DNA of 37,523 bases from Deltaproteobacteria bacterium. GTDB taxonomy: Bacteria > Myxococcota_A > UBA9160 > UBA4427. The stretch is taken from positions 1-37,523 of the forward strand of contig JAFDEK010000028.1 of assembly GCA_019310385.1 (NCBI GenBank). Reading direction: 5' to 3'. The notes beneath the pieces were generated by a model that ran no database searches, was not told where the DNA came from, and worked only from the letters and a program-made list of their open reading frames with translations. Below are positions 16,232 to 24,400 of this stretch, piece after piece. The stretch's first letter is position 1. Every line of letters begins with the position of its first letter. The translations under genes were made by a program, and so were the position numbers.

Positions 16232-17047
16232 TCAGTCCTCTGCGAGACGAGAGCGCACCACGCTGCGCACGCTGCGCAGGATGCCGTACAGCACTCCCGG
16301 CTCGGCCGGGTCCAGGGCGATCCCCTGCCCCTCGATGGGCGCGGCCAGGGTCTCCACCAGCTCCAGAGTCGCTCCCCCCCGCGGCAGGCGCAGCGCGTAG
16401 ACCTCCGGCGCGTCGTGACCCGAGACATAGAGCAGGCCGTCGCCTCCCCAGGCGCCGCCTGAGCTGCTGTAGGGCCGTAGTCTCTCGATCAGCTCGGGCG
16501 GGAGGGCGAAGCCCGCGACCCGGCGCCACTCGGCGTCGTACTGAACCAGCCGGGTCCACTCGGGCCCCTTGCCGGGAATCCCGCCCCGCCCGGCGTAGTG
16601 GGCGAAGGCCACCCACCAGAAGCCGTCGTGCCGATCGACCCAGGTCGCCGAGCCGTCACTGATGCCGAAGCTGTGGGAGCCGACGTGCTCGAGGTTCTCT
16701 GCGTCGAAGATCTCGACTGAGCTCTGCATGGGGACACCGGGATAGTTGGAGTGCGCACAGTAGAGGCGCCCCTCCAGCACCACTCCGCTGTTGAGATGGA
16801 TGACGGGCCCGTCCGCAGGCCCCTCCCAGCTCTTCTCCACCACGCCGCTGCGCTTGTCGAGCTTCTGAATGCGCCGGTTGTCGATGGCGTAGACGTGACG
16901 AGGCCCGGCGGCGACGGCCTGGCGAGCCGCTGCGGCCTCGAAGCGCTGAGCCTCGACGAAGCGCCGGGTCACCTCTTCACCCGCCGCCCCGGGAGCCACG
17001 AGGCCCGCGACGAGGAGCAGCAGGGCGAGCTCGCGCACGATCTTCAC
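16232..17047 (-). CDS. Secreted protein of unknown function, probable beta-propeller-like repeats
   Basis: 271 residues with an N-terminal signal peptide (MKIVRELALLLLVAGLVAPG, likely cleaved before EEVTRR). The mature sequence alternates short beta-strand segments such as HVYAIDNRRIQKLDKRSG, VEIFDAENLEHVGSH and LLYVSGHDAPEVYALRLP, typical of PQQ/NHL-like propeller blades, but the protein is shorter than a full propeller. I recognise no named family. The only start after the upstream stop is GTG 17047, four bases after the GST gene, with no good Shine-Dalgarno, so coupled translation is likely. Confidence 0.75.
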   Translation of the reverse strand: MKIVRELALLLLVAGLVAPGAAGEEVTRRFVEAQRFEAAAARQAVAAGPRHVYAIDNRRIQKLDKRSGVVEKSWEGPADGPVIHLNSGVVLEGRLYCAHSNYPGVPMQSSVEIFDAENLEHVGSHSFGISDGSATWVDRHDGFWWVAFAHYAGRGGIPGKGPEWTRLVQYDAEWRRVAGFALPPELIERLRPYSSSGGAWGGDGLLYVSGHDAPEVYALRLPRGGATLELVETLAAPIEGQGIALDPAEPGVLYGILRSVRSVVRSRLAED

Positions 17048-17050
17048 GGG

Positions 17051-17830
17051 TCAGAGCACCACCGGGAGCTCGAGGAACTCCTGGTAGACGAAGTCGCGGT
17101 GGTCGAGCAGGCCCCGGCCCAGGAGCTTCGCCACCTCGGGATCCTCGGAAGTAAACATGGGCCGCATCCGCTCGGAGAGCGGCAGCAGCTCGGGGGGCAG
17201 AGGAGAAACCAGGTTGCAGAAAGTAGCCCAGTATATATCGAGTGCGGTGAGCGAAGGACCCAGCAGGAAGCGGTTGCCCCGGGCGCGCTCCGCCTCGAGC
17301 CGGTCCGCGAGGACGTCAAGCACCTCCCGCACGCGTCCGCGCGCAGCGGCGCCGGACTCGGGCGTGTAGCCGTACTTGTCGCCCAGGTACTTCGCGATGG
17401 AGCTCGGCGAGTCGTGCTGCATGCCGTCATGGATGCTCTCCAGGCGCCGACACCAACCCAGCCCCATCTCGCCGCAGATCTCGAAGCAGAGCCCGAGGCA
17501 CAGGGCGCGCGCGGCGGGGTCCGCGGGCAGCAGCGCCGGCTTCGGCGCCAGGCGCTCGGCGAGGAGCAGGATCTCGGCCCAGCCGCTGCGCGGCAGCTCG
17601 TCGTCGAGCATGGCGACGGGGAAGCTCGCCTGCCCGGTCCACTCCTCGAGGATGCCCGGCGGATCGCTCTCGCTGCGGTGCACCAGCGCGTACTCGATGC
17701 CCTTGACGCGGAGGATCCCCTTCGCGGCCTGGGACCAGGGGCTCGGCAGACCCTGCAGCACGATGAGGCGCAGACCCGAGCGCACGCGGGCCTGCTCGAT
17801 GCTGATGGGATCGCCGACGCTCGGGCTCAC
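17051..17830 (-). CDS. Glutathione S-transferase-like protein
   Basis: 259 residues. The N-terminal thioredoxin-like part has SPWSQAAKGILRVKGIEYALV, the cis-Pro strand ASFPVAMLDDELPRSGWAEI, followed by an all-helical C-terminal domain with LGPSLTALDIYWATF (the N-capping Asp of GSTs). Likely glutathione-dependent conjugation, reduction or binding. GTG at 17830 is chosen because AAGGAG lies eight bases upstream; the earlier in-frame GTG at 17839 overlaps that site. It is followed directly by the secreted protein gene. Substrate unknown. Confidence 0.82.
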   Translation of the reverse strand: MSPSVGDPISIEQARVRSGLRLIVLQGLPSPWSQAAKGILRVKGIEYALVHRSESDPPGILEEWTGQASFPVAMLDDELPRSGWAEILLLAERLAPKPALLPADPAARALCLGLCFEICGEMGLGWCRRLESIHDGMQHDSPSSIAKYLGDKYGYTPESGAAARGRVREVLDVLADRLEAERARGNRFLLGPSLTALDIYWATFCNLVSPLPPELLPLSERMRPMFTSEDPEVAKLLGRGLLDHRDFVYQEFLELPVVL

Positions 17831-17852
17831 GGGGGACACTCCTTTGGGATTC

Positions 17853-17957
17853 GAGGGCTCTTTGCTCGGCTGAGGGCTTTCTACAGCCGGCTGAAGACTC
17901 TTTACCTGAGCTGAAGGCTCTTTACCCGGCTGAGGGCTCTTTACCTGAGCTGAGGGC
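17853..17957. repeat. Degenerate tandem repeat, about 20-bp unit, 5 copies
   Basis: Units of 19-21 bases with consensus GAGGGCTCTTTACCTGAGCT start at 17853, 17872, 17893, 17913 and 17932; a sixth partial unit continues into the phoX stop codon. Copies differ by one to five bases. They fill nearly all of the 127-base space between the phoX stop and the GST start on the minus strand. Confidence 0.85.
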
Positions 17958-20147
17958 TCAGCTTCCGATCTTCCCGCCTTCCGTGTGCCACACGCCGATC
18001 ACACTGGGCTTCGAGACGACCTTCTCGTCCAGCGGCCAGTGCTCCTCGAAGGCCCGACCCTCATGGGGGTGCTGAATGCTGCAGAAGAAGCTGCGGTCGT
18101 CACCCGAGAACGCCGGACCGCATACCTCGGCCCGAGGAACCGAGGAGAGAAACTGGCGCAGGAGGCCCCGCTGCTTGCCCTCCACGGGCACGGCGAAGAT
18201 GCCATCGTTCTGGCCGAAGCCGTCCGCCTCGCTGGCGTACTGGCCATCGGTTGCGATCCACAGATTTCCCTCGTCGTCGAAGGCAACGTTGTCGGGGTCC
18301 GAAATCGGGCTCACCCCCGACGCCGCAGGATCGCCGACGTCCCCGAAGCGGGCGCCGTCCGTTGGGCTGTCGGGATGGCCGCACTTCACGAAGATGTTCC
18401 AGCGAAAGCGCAGCGCACCGGCGTCGTCGCCCTCTTCGATGAGCTCGATGATGTGGCCGTGGGGATTGGGACCGCGCGGGTTGGCTGCCGTGGGACCGAG
18501 CTCGATATCCCGGTCGCGGTCACCGAAGCGGCCCGGGCCCGGCTCCGGGCTACGTTTGGAGTTGTTGGTGAGGGCAATGTAGACGCGCCCCGTGATCGGG
18601 CTCGCCTCGATATCCTCGGGGCGGTCCATGGGCGTCGCGCCGAGCTGGTCCGCGGCGCCGCGCGTGTCGAGCAGCACTTCCTGCTGGTCGCGATAGCCGG
18701 CCCGGTGAAGCGCCCCTCCCTCCTTCCAGACCAGGGGCAGCCACTCGCCGCTCCCCATGTCGGGATCGAAGCCGAGTCCCGGATCGAAGCGCGCCACGTG
18801 GAGCGTGCCCTCGTCGAGGAGGTCCCGATTCGCCGACCTGCGGCGCGGGTCGAAGCGGCCCCGGCTCACGAACTTGTAGACGTACTCGAAGCGGGAATCG
18901 TCGCCCGAATAGACTGCCACGCGCCCGTCGCGAGCCACGCGCGTCGTCGCCGTCTCGTGCTTGAAGCGGCCGAGCGCCGTGCGCTTCCTGGGCACGAATG
19001 CCGGATCGTAGGGGTCGATCTCGACCACGTAGCCGAAGCGATTGTACTCGACTGGGTCCCGGGACAAGTCGAAGCGGGGGTCGAAGAGCTCCCACTTGCG
19101 CGGCGTCGAGCCCGGCATGGCGGGAATGCGCCGGCTCAACTCCGCGCTTCGGCGATGGGACGACGGGACAGTGTCGAAATTGGCGAAGTACTGGTCGAAG
19201 TTCTCCTCGCAGGTGAGCAGAGTGCCCCAGGGCGTACGGCCGCCTGCGCAGTTGTTGAGCGAGCCCTTCACCCGCGTGCCCGTCGGATCGCCCGCGCTCT
19301 GCATGAGCGCGTATCCGCGCAGGGGCCCGCTGATCTCCATGACGCTCGAGCCCGTCGTGCGCCGGTTGAAGCCGGAATCGCGCCGGTAGCGCCAGCGACC
19401 CTCCGGATCGCACACGACCTCTACGATGGAGGTCCCGTGGGCTTCGATCTCCACCTCGGCCTGGTCCCGGTCGGCACCCGGCCGGTAGCTGCGGAACATA
19501 TCCACGCCGGTGGTGTACTCGTGATTGACGGCAAGGAGCGCCCGCGCGGTCGGCCCGCGCCGCCAACTGAAGGGGTTGAGTCGGCGCAGGGTGCCGACCA
19601 GCGGCCAGGAGCGCGAAGCCATTTCTGGCGCTTCTCCGGGAGCCGCGGCTTCGGAGAGCGGAAACCACAGCACGAGGTCGCAGTTGTAGCCGAACTGGCG
19701 CGCCTGGCTCGGGCCTGTCTGGGCGTCGAGGTCGAATTCCGGTGCGTCCGCAGCGAGGGGGTCCCCCCAGCGCAGGATCGTGTCGAACGCGTATCCCTCC
19801 GGTACCTCCACTTCCCGCTCGTCACCCGGCGGTACCGTCTTGAAGGCCAGCCGGTCTCCGGGGTCCTCCCACAGGCCGAGCAGCGCGCTGGCGGGCCGGG
19901 GACGGATCAGGGCCGGCGCAATGACGAGGGCCGCGCCCCTGAACGCGCCCGCAGCCCCGAGAGCGCCCGCGGCCTTGAGAAAGGCGCGCCGAGCGACAGC
20001 CTTCTCGAGCACGTCGCCGAAGTACTCGCCGCGGCGGTTTGCGAGCGCGTCGTCCGGGACTTCGTCCAACGCTTCGTCACGCTCGGGCTGCAAAGACCGC
20101 TTCAACCTCTCCCCTCCATGCCCATTCCTGTGCTGCGGGTGTGCCAT
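17958..20147 (-). CDS. phoX: PhoX-family alkaline phosphatase (DUF839), Tat-exported
   Basis: 729 residues. A twin-arginine signal ARRAFLKAAGALGAAGAF (Arg53-Arg54) sits after a 50-residue N-terminal extension, as usual in PhoX. Family motifs: LLAVNHEYT, LNNCAGGRTPWGTLLTCEEN, GRFKHETAT, PEDIEASPITGRVYIALT, DPDNVAFDDEGNLWIATDG and CSIQHPHEG. PhoX enzymes are Ca/Fe-dependent periplasmic phosphomonoesterases scavenging phosphate from organic esters. ATG at 20147 with GGAG nine bases upstream. No Pho box was recognised in the 74-base gap to the divergent kinase gene, so phosphate control is not shown here. Confidence 0.92.
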   Translation of the reverse strand: MAHPQHRNGHGGERLKRSLQPERDEALDEVPDDALANRRGEYFGDVLEKAVARRAFLKAAGALGAAGAFRGAALVIAPALIRPRPASALLGLWEDPGDRLAFKTVPPGDEREVEVPEGYAFDTILRWGDPLAADAPEFDLDAQTGPSQARQFGYNCDLVLWFPLSEAAAPGEAPEMASRSWPLVGTLRRLNPFSWRRGPTARALLAVNHEYTTGVDMFRSYRPGADRDQAEVEIEAHGTSIVEVVCDPEGRWRYRRDSGFNRRTTGSSVMEISGPLRGYALMQSAGDPTGTRVKGSLNNCAGGRTPWGTLLTCEENFDQYFANFDTVPSSHRRSAELSRRIPAMPGSTPRKWELFDPRFDLSRDPVEYNRFGYVVEIDPYDPAFVPRKRTALGRFKHETATTRVARDGRVAVYSGDDSRFEYVYKFVSRGRFDPRRRSANRDLLDEGTLHVARFDPGLGFDPDMGSGEWLPLVWKEGGALHRAGYRDQQEVLLDTRGAADQLGATPMDRPEDIEASPITGRVYIALTNNSKRSPEPGPGRFGDRDRDIELGPTAANPRGPNPHGHIIELIEEGDDAGALRFRWNIFVKCGHPDSPTDGARFGDVGDPAASGVSPISDPDNVAFDDEGNLWIATDGQYASEADGFGQNDGIFAVPVEGKQRGLLRQFLSSVPRAEVCGPAFSGDDRSFFCSIQHPHEGRAFEEHWPLDEKVVSKPSVIGVWHTEGGKIGS

Positions 20148-20209
20148 GCCCCCGGCTCCAGCGCAAGCCCCGGCCGCAGCGCTCTGACTCGTGGGCCCTT
20201 GACCCAGGG

Positions 20210-20215
20210 TATACT
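20210..20215 (+). promoter_or_regulatory. TATACT, possible -10 of a leaderless promoter
   Basis: TATACT ends exactly six bases before the ATG at 20222, which would place transcription start at the start codon. No good -35 is visible at 17 bases. A GGAG only two bases before the ATG is too close to be a normal ribosome site. Confidence 0.35.
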
Positions 20216-20221
20216 GGAGCG

Positions 20222-21352
20222 ATGGCGCCCGTCCCCTCCAATCGCTTCCCCTCCAGAGTCGAAGAACTCAGTCCCGAGCTGCTCACCTCGGTGATGGCCG
20301 AACGCACGCCGGGCGTCCGGGTCGAAGAGGTCCAGGTCGCCCATACGGCCCAGTGCGGCGACGGTTTCGCCTCCACCGCGGACCGCGTGAGCCTCGATCT
20401 GCGCTACGCGCCCGGGTGCGACTTCGGCCTGCCCTCGAGAGTTCTGCTCAAGACCATGCTGATGCAGCCCCACGCGCCTCGAGCAATGTACCTCAACGAG
20501 GTGCGCTTCTACCGGGACATCCGCCACGAGCTCCCCATCGAGGCACCGCAGGCCTACGGCAGCCTCTTCGACGAGGAGACAGGCCAGTTCGGGGTCCTCA
20601 TGGAGGACCTCGCCCTGCGTTCGGCGCGCTTCCCCAACGCGACGACGCCCATCCGCATCGAAGAAATGCGAAGCCTCGTGGACACCCTCGCCACCCTCCA
20701 CGCCCGCTATTGGGCCAGCCCGCGCCTCGAGGCAGACCTGGCCTGGGTCGCCACCCCTTGCTCGGGCGGCATGTTCCCCATCTTCGACACCTACGGGCTG
20801 GAGCTCATCAAGGACCAGGTGCAGAAGAACGAGTTCAAGGCCGAGCTGATCCGCCCCCTCGACCGCACGCTCGACCAGCTCTGGGAACAGCTCTGGAAGG
20901 TGCAGAAGATCCTCGCCAGCGAGCCCCACACCCTGCTCCACGGTGACCCCCACATCGGCAACACTTATCTTCTTCCCGACGCGCCTGTTCCCGACGCGCT
21001 CCTGCCCCACGCGGGCGGCGGCCTGCTCGACTGGCAGCTCATGGTCAAGGGTCGCTGGGCCCACGACTTCACCTACCTGCTGGTCACCGGCCTCGACACG
21101 GAGCTACGGCGTAGCCACGAGCGCGAGCTCATCGACTTCTATCTCGACGGACTGCGGCGCCGCGGCGTCGAGAGTGCGCCCAGCGCAGAGCAGGCGTGGC
21201 GGCTCTACCGTCAGAGCGTGATCTGGGGCCTCGTCATCGGCTGGCTCATCACGCCACCGACGAACTACGGGGAAGCCATTACGGTCGCCAATCTCACCCG
21301 CCTGGTCGCCGCCGTCCAGGATCTCGAGACCCTCCGAGCTCTGGACGACTAG
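20222..21352 (+). CDS. Phosphotransferase, aminoglycoside/ecdysteroid-kinase-like (APH fold)
   Basis: 376 residues. N-lobe with VLLKTMLMQPHAPRAMYLNE (ATP-site Lys and helix C Glu), LMEDLALRSARFPN, catalytic loop LLHGDPHIGNTY (His240, Asp242, Asn247) and metal-binding LLDWQL. This set defines protein-kinase-like small-molecule kinases. Members near acyl-CoA genes often phosphorylate alcohols or steroid-like compounds, but the substrate here is unknown; antibiotic resistance is not indicated. The start at 20222 lacks a spaced Shine-Dalgarno and may be leaderless. Divergent from phoX; convergent with the large membrane fusion gene. Confidence 0.85.
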   Translation: MAPVPSNRFPSRVEELSPELLTSVMAERTPGVRVEEVQVAHTAQCGDGFASTADRVSLDLRYAPGCDFGLPSRVLLKTMLMQPHAPRAMYLNEVRFYRDIRHELPIEAPQAYGSLFDEETGQFGVLMEDLALRSARFPNATTPIRIEEMRSLVDTLATLHARYWASPRLEADLAWVATPCSGGMFPIFDTYGLELIKDQVQKNEFKAELIRPLDRTLDQLWEQLWKVQKILASEPHTLLHGDPHIGNTYLLPDAPVPDALLPHAGGGLLDWQLMVKGRWAHDFTYLLVTGLDTELRRSHERELIDFYLDGLRRRGVESAPSAEQAWRLYRQSVIWGLVIGWLITPPTNYGEAITVANLTRLVAAVQDLETLRALDD

Positions 21353-21366
21353 CACCCGGCGATCTC

Positions 21367-21422
21367 ACTCCGCGTACCCTACTCCGCGTACCCCACTCCG
21401 CCTGCCCTACTCCGCGTACCCC
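21367..21422. repeat. 14-bp tandem repeat, 4 copies, carrying the 3' end of the fusion gene
   Basis: Four consecutive 14-base units (ACTCCGCGTACCCT type) at 21367, 21381, 21395 and 21409. The last unit encodes the end of the minus-strand gene (Gly-Tyr-Ala-Glu), and its TAG stop (21409-21407) spans the junction of the last two units; the other copies lie in the 54-base convergent spacer, so the gene terminus appears tandemly duplicated. Confidence 0.9.
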
Positions 21423-24400
21423 AGGGCCTTCAGGGACTCGAGCAGTTCGTCGTCGATCTCGCCGGGCTCGCTCGTACGCAGGGGACGCCGCTCGAGCTCG
21501 GCGTCGAGCAGCGCGCCCAGGCGCTCGCGCTCTGCCCCATTCCGTCCTGCCAGGTTCACCCCTTCTCGCGGCACCGGCGCCATGGGGTAGAGCTCCTCTC
21601 CCTCGCTGCTGCGCAGGTACTTCCACTTGCGACCCACGAGACCGATGCGCTCCATGCCGGGCAAGGTCCAGCGAACCTCCTCACCCGCCACGCTCCGCAT
21701 CACCCAGTGCATGCGGCGAGGCCCGGGCGCCGTGCCGGGCAGGTAGAAAGGATGCTGGATCAGCACGTAGCGATCCCCGGGAAGCTCGCTCAGGAGGGAG
21801 AGTCCCGAGTAGGACTCCGGCGCCTCGATGCCCGCGGCCTCCAGCAGCGTGGGCGCGATATCGATGCTGCTCACCTGCTGGGGAATCCGGGCTCCGGCCG
21901 CGAAGCGCGGCGGATAGCGCAAGATGAGCGGGATCCGGGTCGCACCCTCCCAGAGGCAATCGGAGTGCTCGAAGTAGACGCCGTTCTCGAAGCACTCACC
22001 GTGATCGGCAGTGAGCACGATCAGCAGATCGTCGAGACCCGTCGTTCCCGAAAGCCCTGCGAGGAGCTCGCCGATCCAGTGATCGGTGAATTCGACCTCT
22101 CCGCGGTAGAGCGCCAGGGCGTGATCCAGTACCGCTTCGGTCACGTCACCCCCGTTGTCTTCGGCGACGCGGAGCAGTTCACCCCATGCCAGCCCGGGAA
22201 GGGACTCCGCGAGCTCGGGGTCCAGGCCGCCGCGGAAGCCCTTGGGCGGGTTGTAGGACTGATGGGGATCGAAGAGGTGGATCCACATGAAGAAGCGCTC
22301 GCTCGCCTCGAGCCCGGCCCGCCAGGCCAGGGCACCGGGGATCACGGCCCTCGCGCGCACCTCCTGCAGCTTCGGAGGATGGTGAAAAACCTCGAAGCCC
22401 TGGGCCGCGCCCGAGCTCTCGGCCATGAGACGAGTCGCCACGAAGGCGCCCGTGCGCCAGCCATGCCCCTGCAAGATCTCGGCGAGGGTCAGGGCCGAAT
22501 CCGGGAGGGACATGGTGTTGTTCAGCACACCGTGCTCACGCGGGTATTGGGCGGTGAGGATCGAGAAGTGGGACGGTCGCGTGATGGGCATGGGGGCGGC
22601 GGCCCCTTCGAAGAGGGTCCCCTCCCGCGCCAGGCGATCGATGTTGGGAGTGCCGGAGCCGCCGGCGCCATAGCTGCCCAGGTGATCGGCCCGGAGCGTG
22701 TCGACGGTAATCAGGACGATGCCCTGTGGCGCGGGCAGGTCCGCCTCGACGGATGTGGCCGAGCGCGCACTCGGCTCGGGCTCCGGCGGCGCGCCCTCGT
22801 CGCGGCTGCATCCCACCGGCCCGAGCAGCAGGGCGAGACACAGGACCATTGCGCCGGCCGACAGCGCCTGCCGTGAACCCGCACCCCGCGCCCAGGAGCT
22901 GCGAGCGAGCCCGACGCCGCCGGCGACCAAGAGCAGCAGAGAGACCGCGGAGATGAGGGCGCCGCGGCGAAAGCTCGCCGGACGATACTCGAACACGACC
23001 CGGCCCTCCCCCGGCGCCACGGCGACGGCACGATAGACGCCGTTGGCGCGCAGGATCTCGGCCTCGCGTCCGTCGACCTCGGCGTGCCAGCCGGGATAGT
23101 GGGTATCGGTGAGCACGAGCAAAGCGGGAGCGGGCGAGTCGACTTCGATAACGACCCGCTCGGGCGAATAGCTCGTGATGCGCGCCCTGCGCAGCCTGGA
23201 CCATGCGGGCAGGGAGGGCGCGAGGCCCGGATCGCGCTCGAGCAAGACCCGGTCCCGGAAGGCCGCGTCGCCCGCCGCGATCCGGTCGAGGATCTCCTCC
23301 TGGGTCCCGAGCTCGAATCGATTCACCAGGTAGGCCCGAGGCAGGGCGTCCCGGTTCTTCACGATCTCGTAGCCAGATTCCTGCTTCGGAACCACGATCC
23401 GGCGCACGCTCGCTACGTCGTACACGGTCGGAAACTCCCGGGGGTCGATTCCGTGCAGGCTCATACCCGCGATGTTCAGACCGGTCATGCGCTGGGTGAG
23501 TGCCGGCCACTGACCGGGCACCAGGGGTTCGTAGCAGGACATGCGGTAACCCCCGTCCGAAGGCGCGGTCGCGACCCGAGGCAGAAAGTGGTAGAGCTCG
23601 AGGCGCTGCAGCTTCGATTGCTCGCGCAGCTGCTCGAACGCACCCGGCGCGAGGCGGGTCACGCCGGCGCCGCGATGCATGGTAAAGAAGTGGTCCGAGA
23701 GGCCCACTGGGATTTCGCGAAGAAAGCCGCTGACTCCGGTCGCGATGGCTAGATCCGCAATGACGAAGAGTAGCAGGGCCGCGCTCGCGAGCCGGCGAAG
23801 CACAGGGCGATCCGCGGCCTCGATCAGCGCCAGGATCAGCGCCGCCGCCACCGGAACCCGCCACGCGTAGGCTCCGCTGCCCGAGCGAAGCATGACGATG
23901 GCCACCACCACCGCCGCCGCGAGCGTGAGCCCCTCGAGCAGGCGGCGGCGCCCGAGCGCCGCCGGGCGAGCGATGCGATCGAAGCCGGCCGCCGCCAACA
24001 TCATGGCGCAGAAGAAGCCCACGAAACGCATGCGTTCGGGCGTGCGCAGGCTGCCCAGCACCGGCAGCTCTACATAGCGATCGAAGAGCTCCGGCACGTA
24101 TCCGCGGTAGCCGTCGGCCAGGAGCAGGGTCGCTGTTCCGAGCAGGAGCCAGAGCCAGGTTCTCGCCGAGCGCACACCGGTGACAACACCGAGAACGAGC
24201 AACAGCAAGGGCGCGATCCCCAGGTAGCCGCCGCTGTTTCCCAGCGCGAAGACGATATCCCCCGTTGCCGGCTCGACGGACGCCCGAACGACGCCGCGCA
24301 CGATGCGGGGGTCGCGCGCGTTCAGGTAGTGGATCTCCTCCGGCGAAAGCTCCGTCTCCCGCGCGCTCTCGCCCAGCATCTCGATGGTCGGAAGCAGCTG

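Noticed and set aside
17853-17957. CRISPR-like array
   Set aside because: Units are contiguous without unique spacers and are degenerate, so this is a minisatellite, not a CRISPR.
17985-20294. 769-codon plus-strand frame opposite phoX
   Set aside because: Antisense shadow; the minus strand encodes complete PhoX motifs with a Tat signal.
20222-21352. Antibiotic-resistance aminoglycoside phosphotransferase
   Set aside because: Only the APH fold is supported; the general HGDxHxxN motif is shared with many metabolic kinases and there is no mobile element or resistance context.
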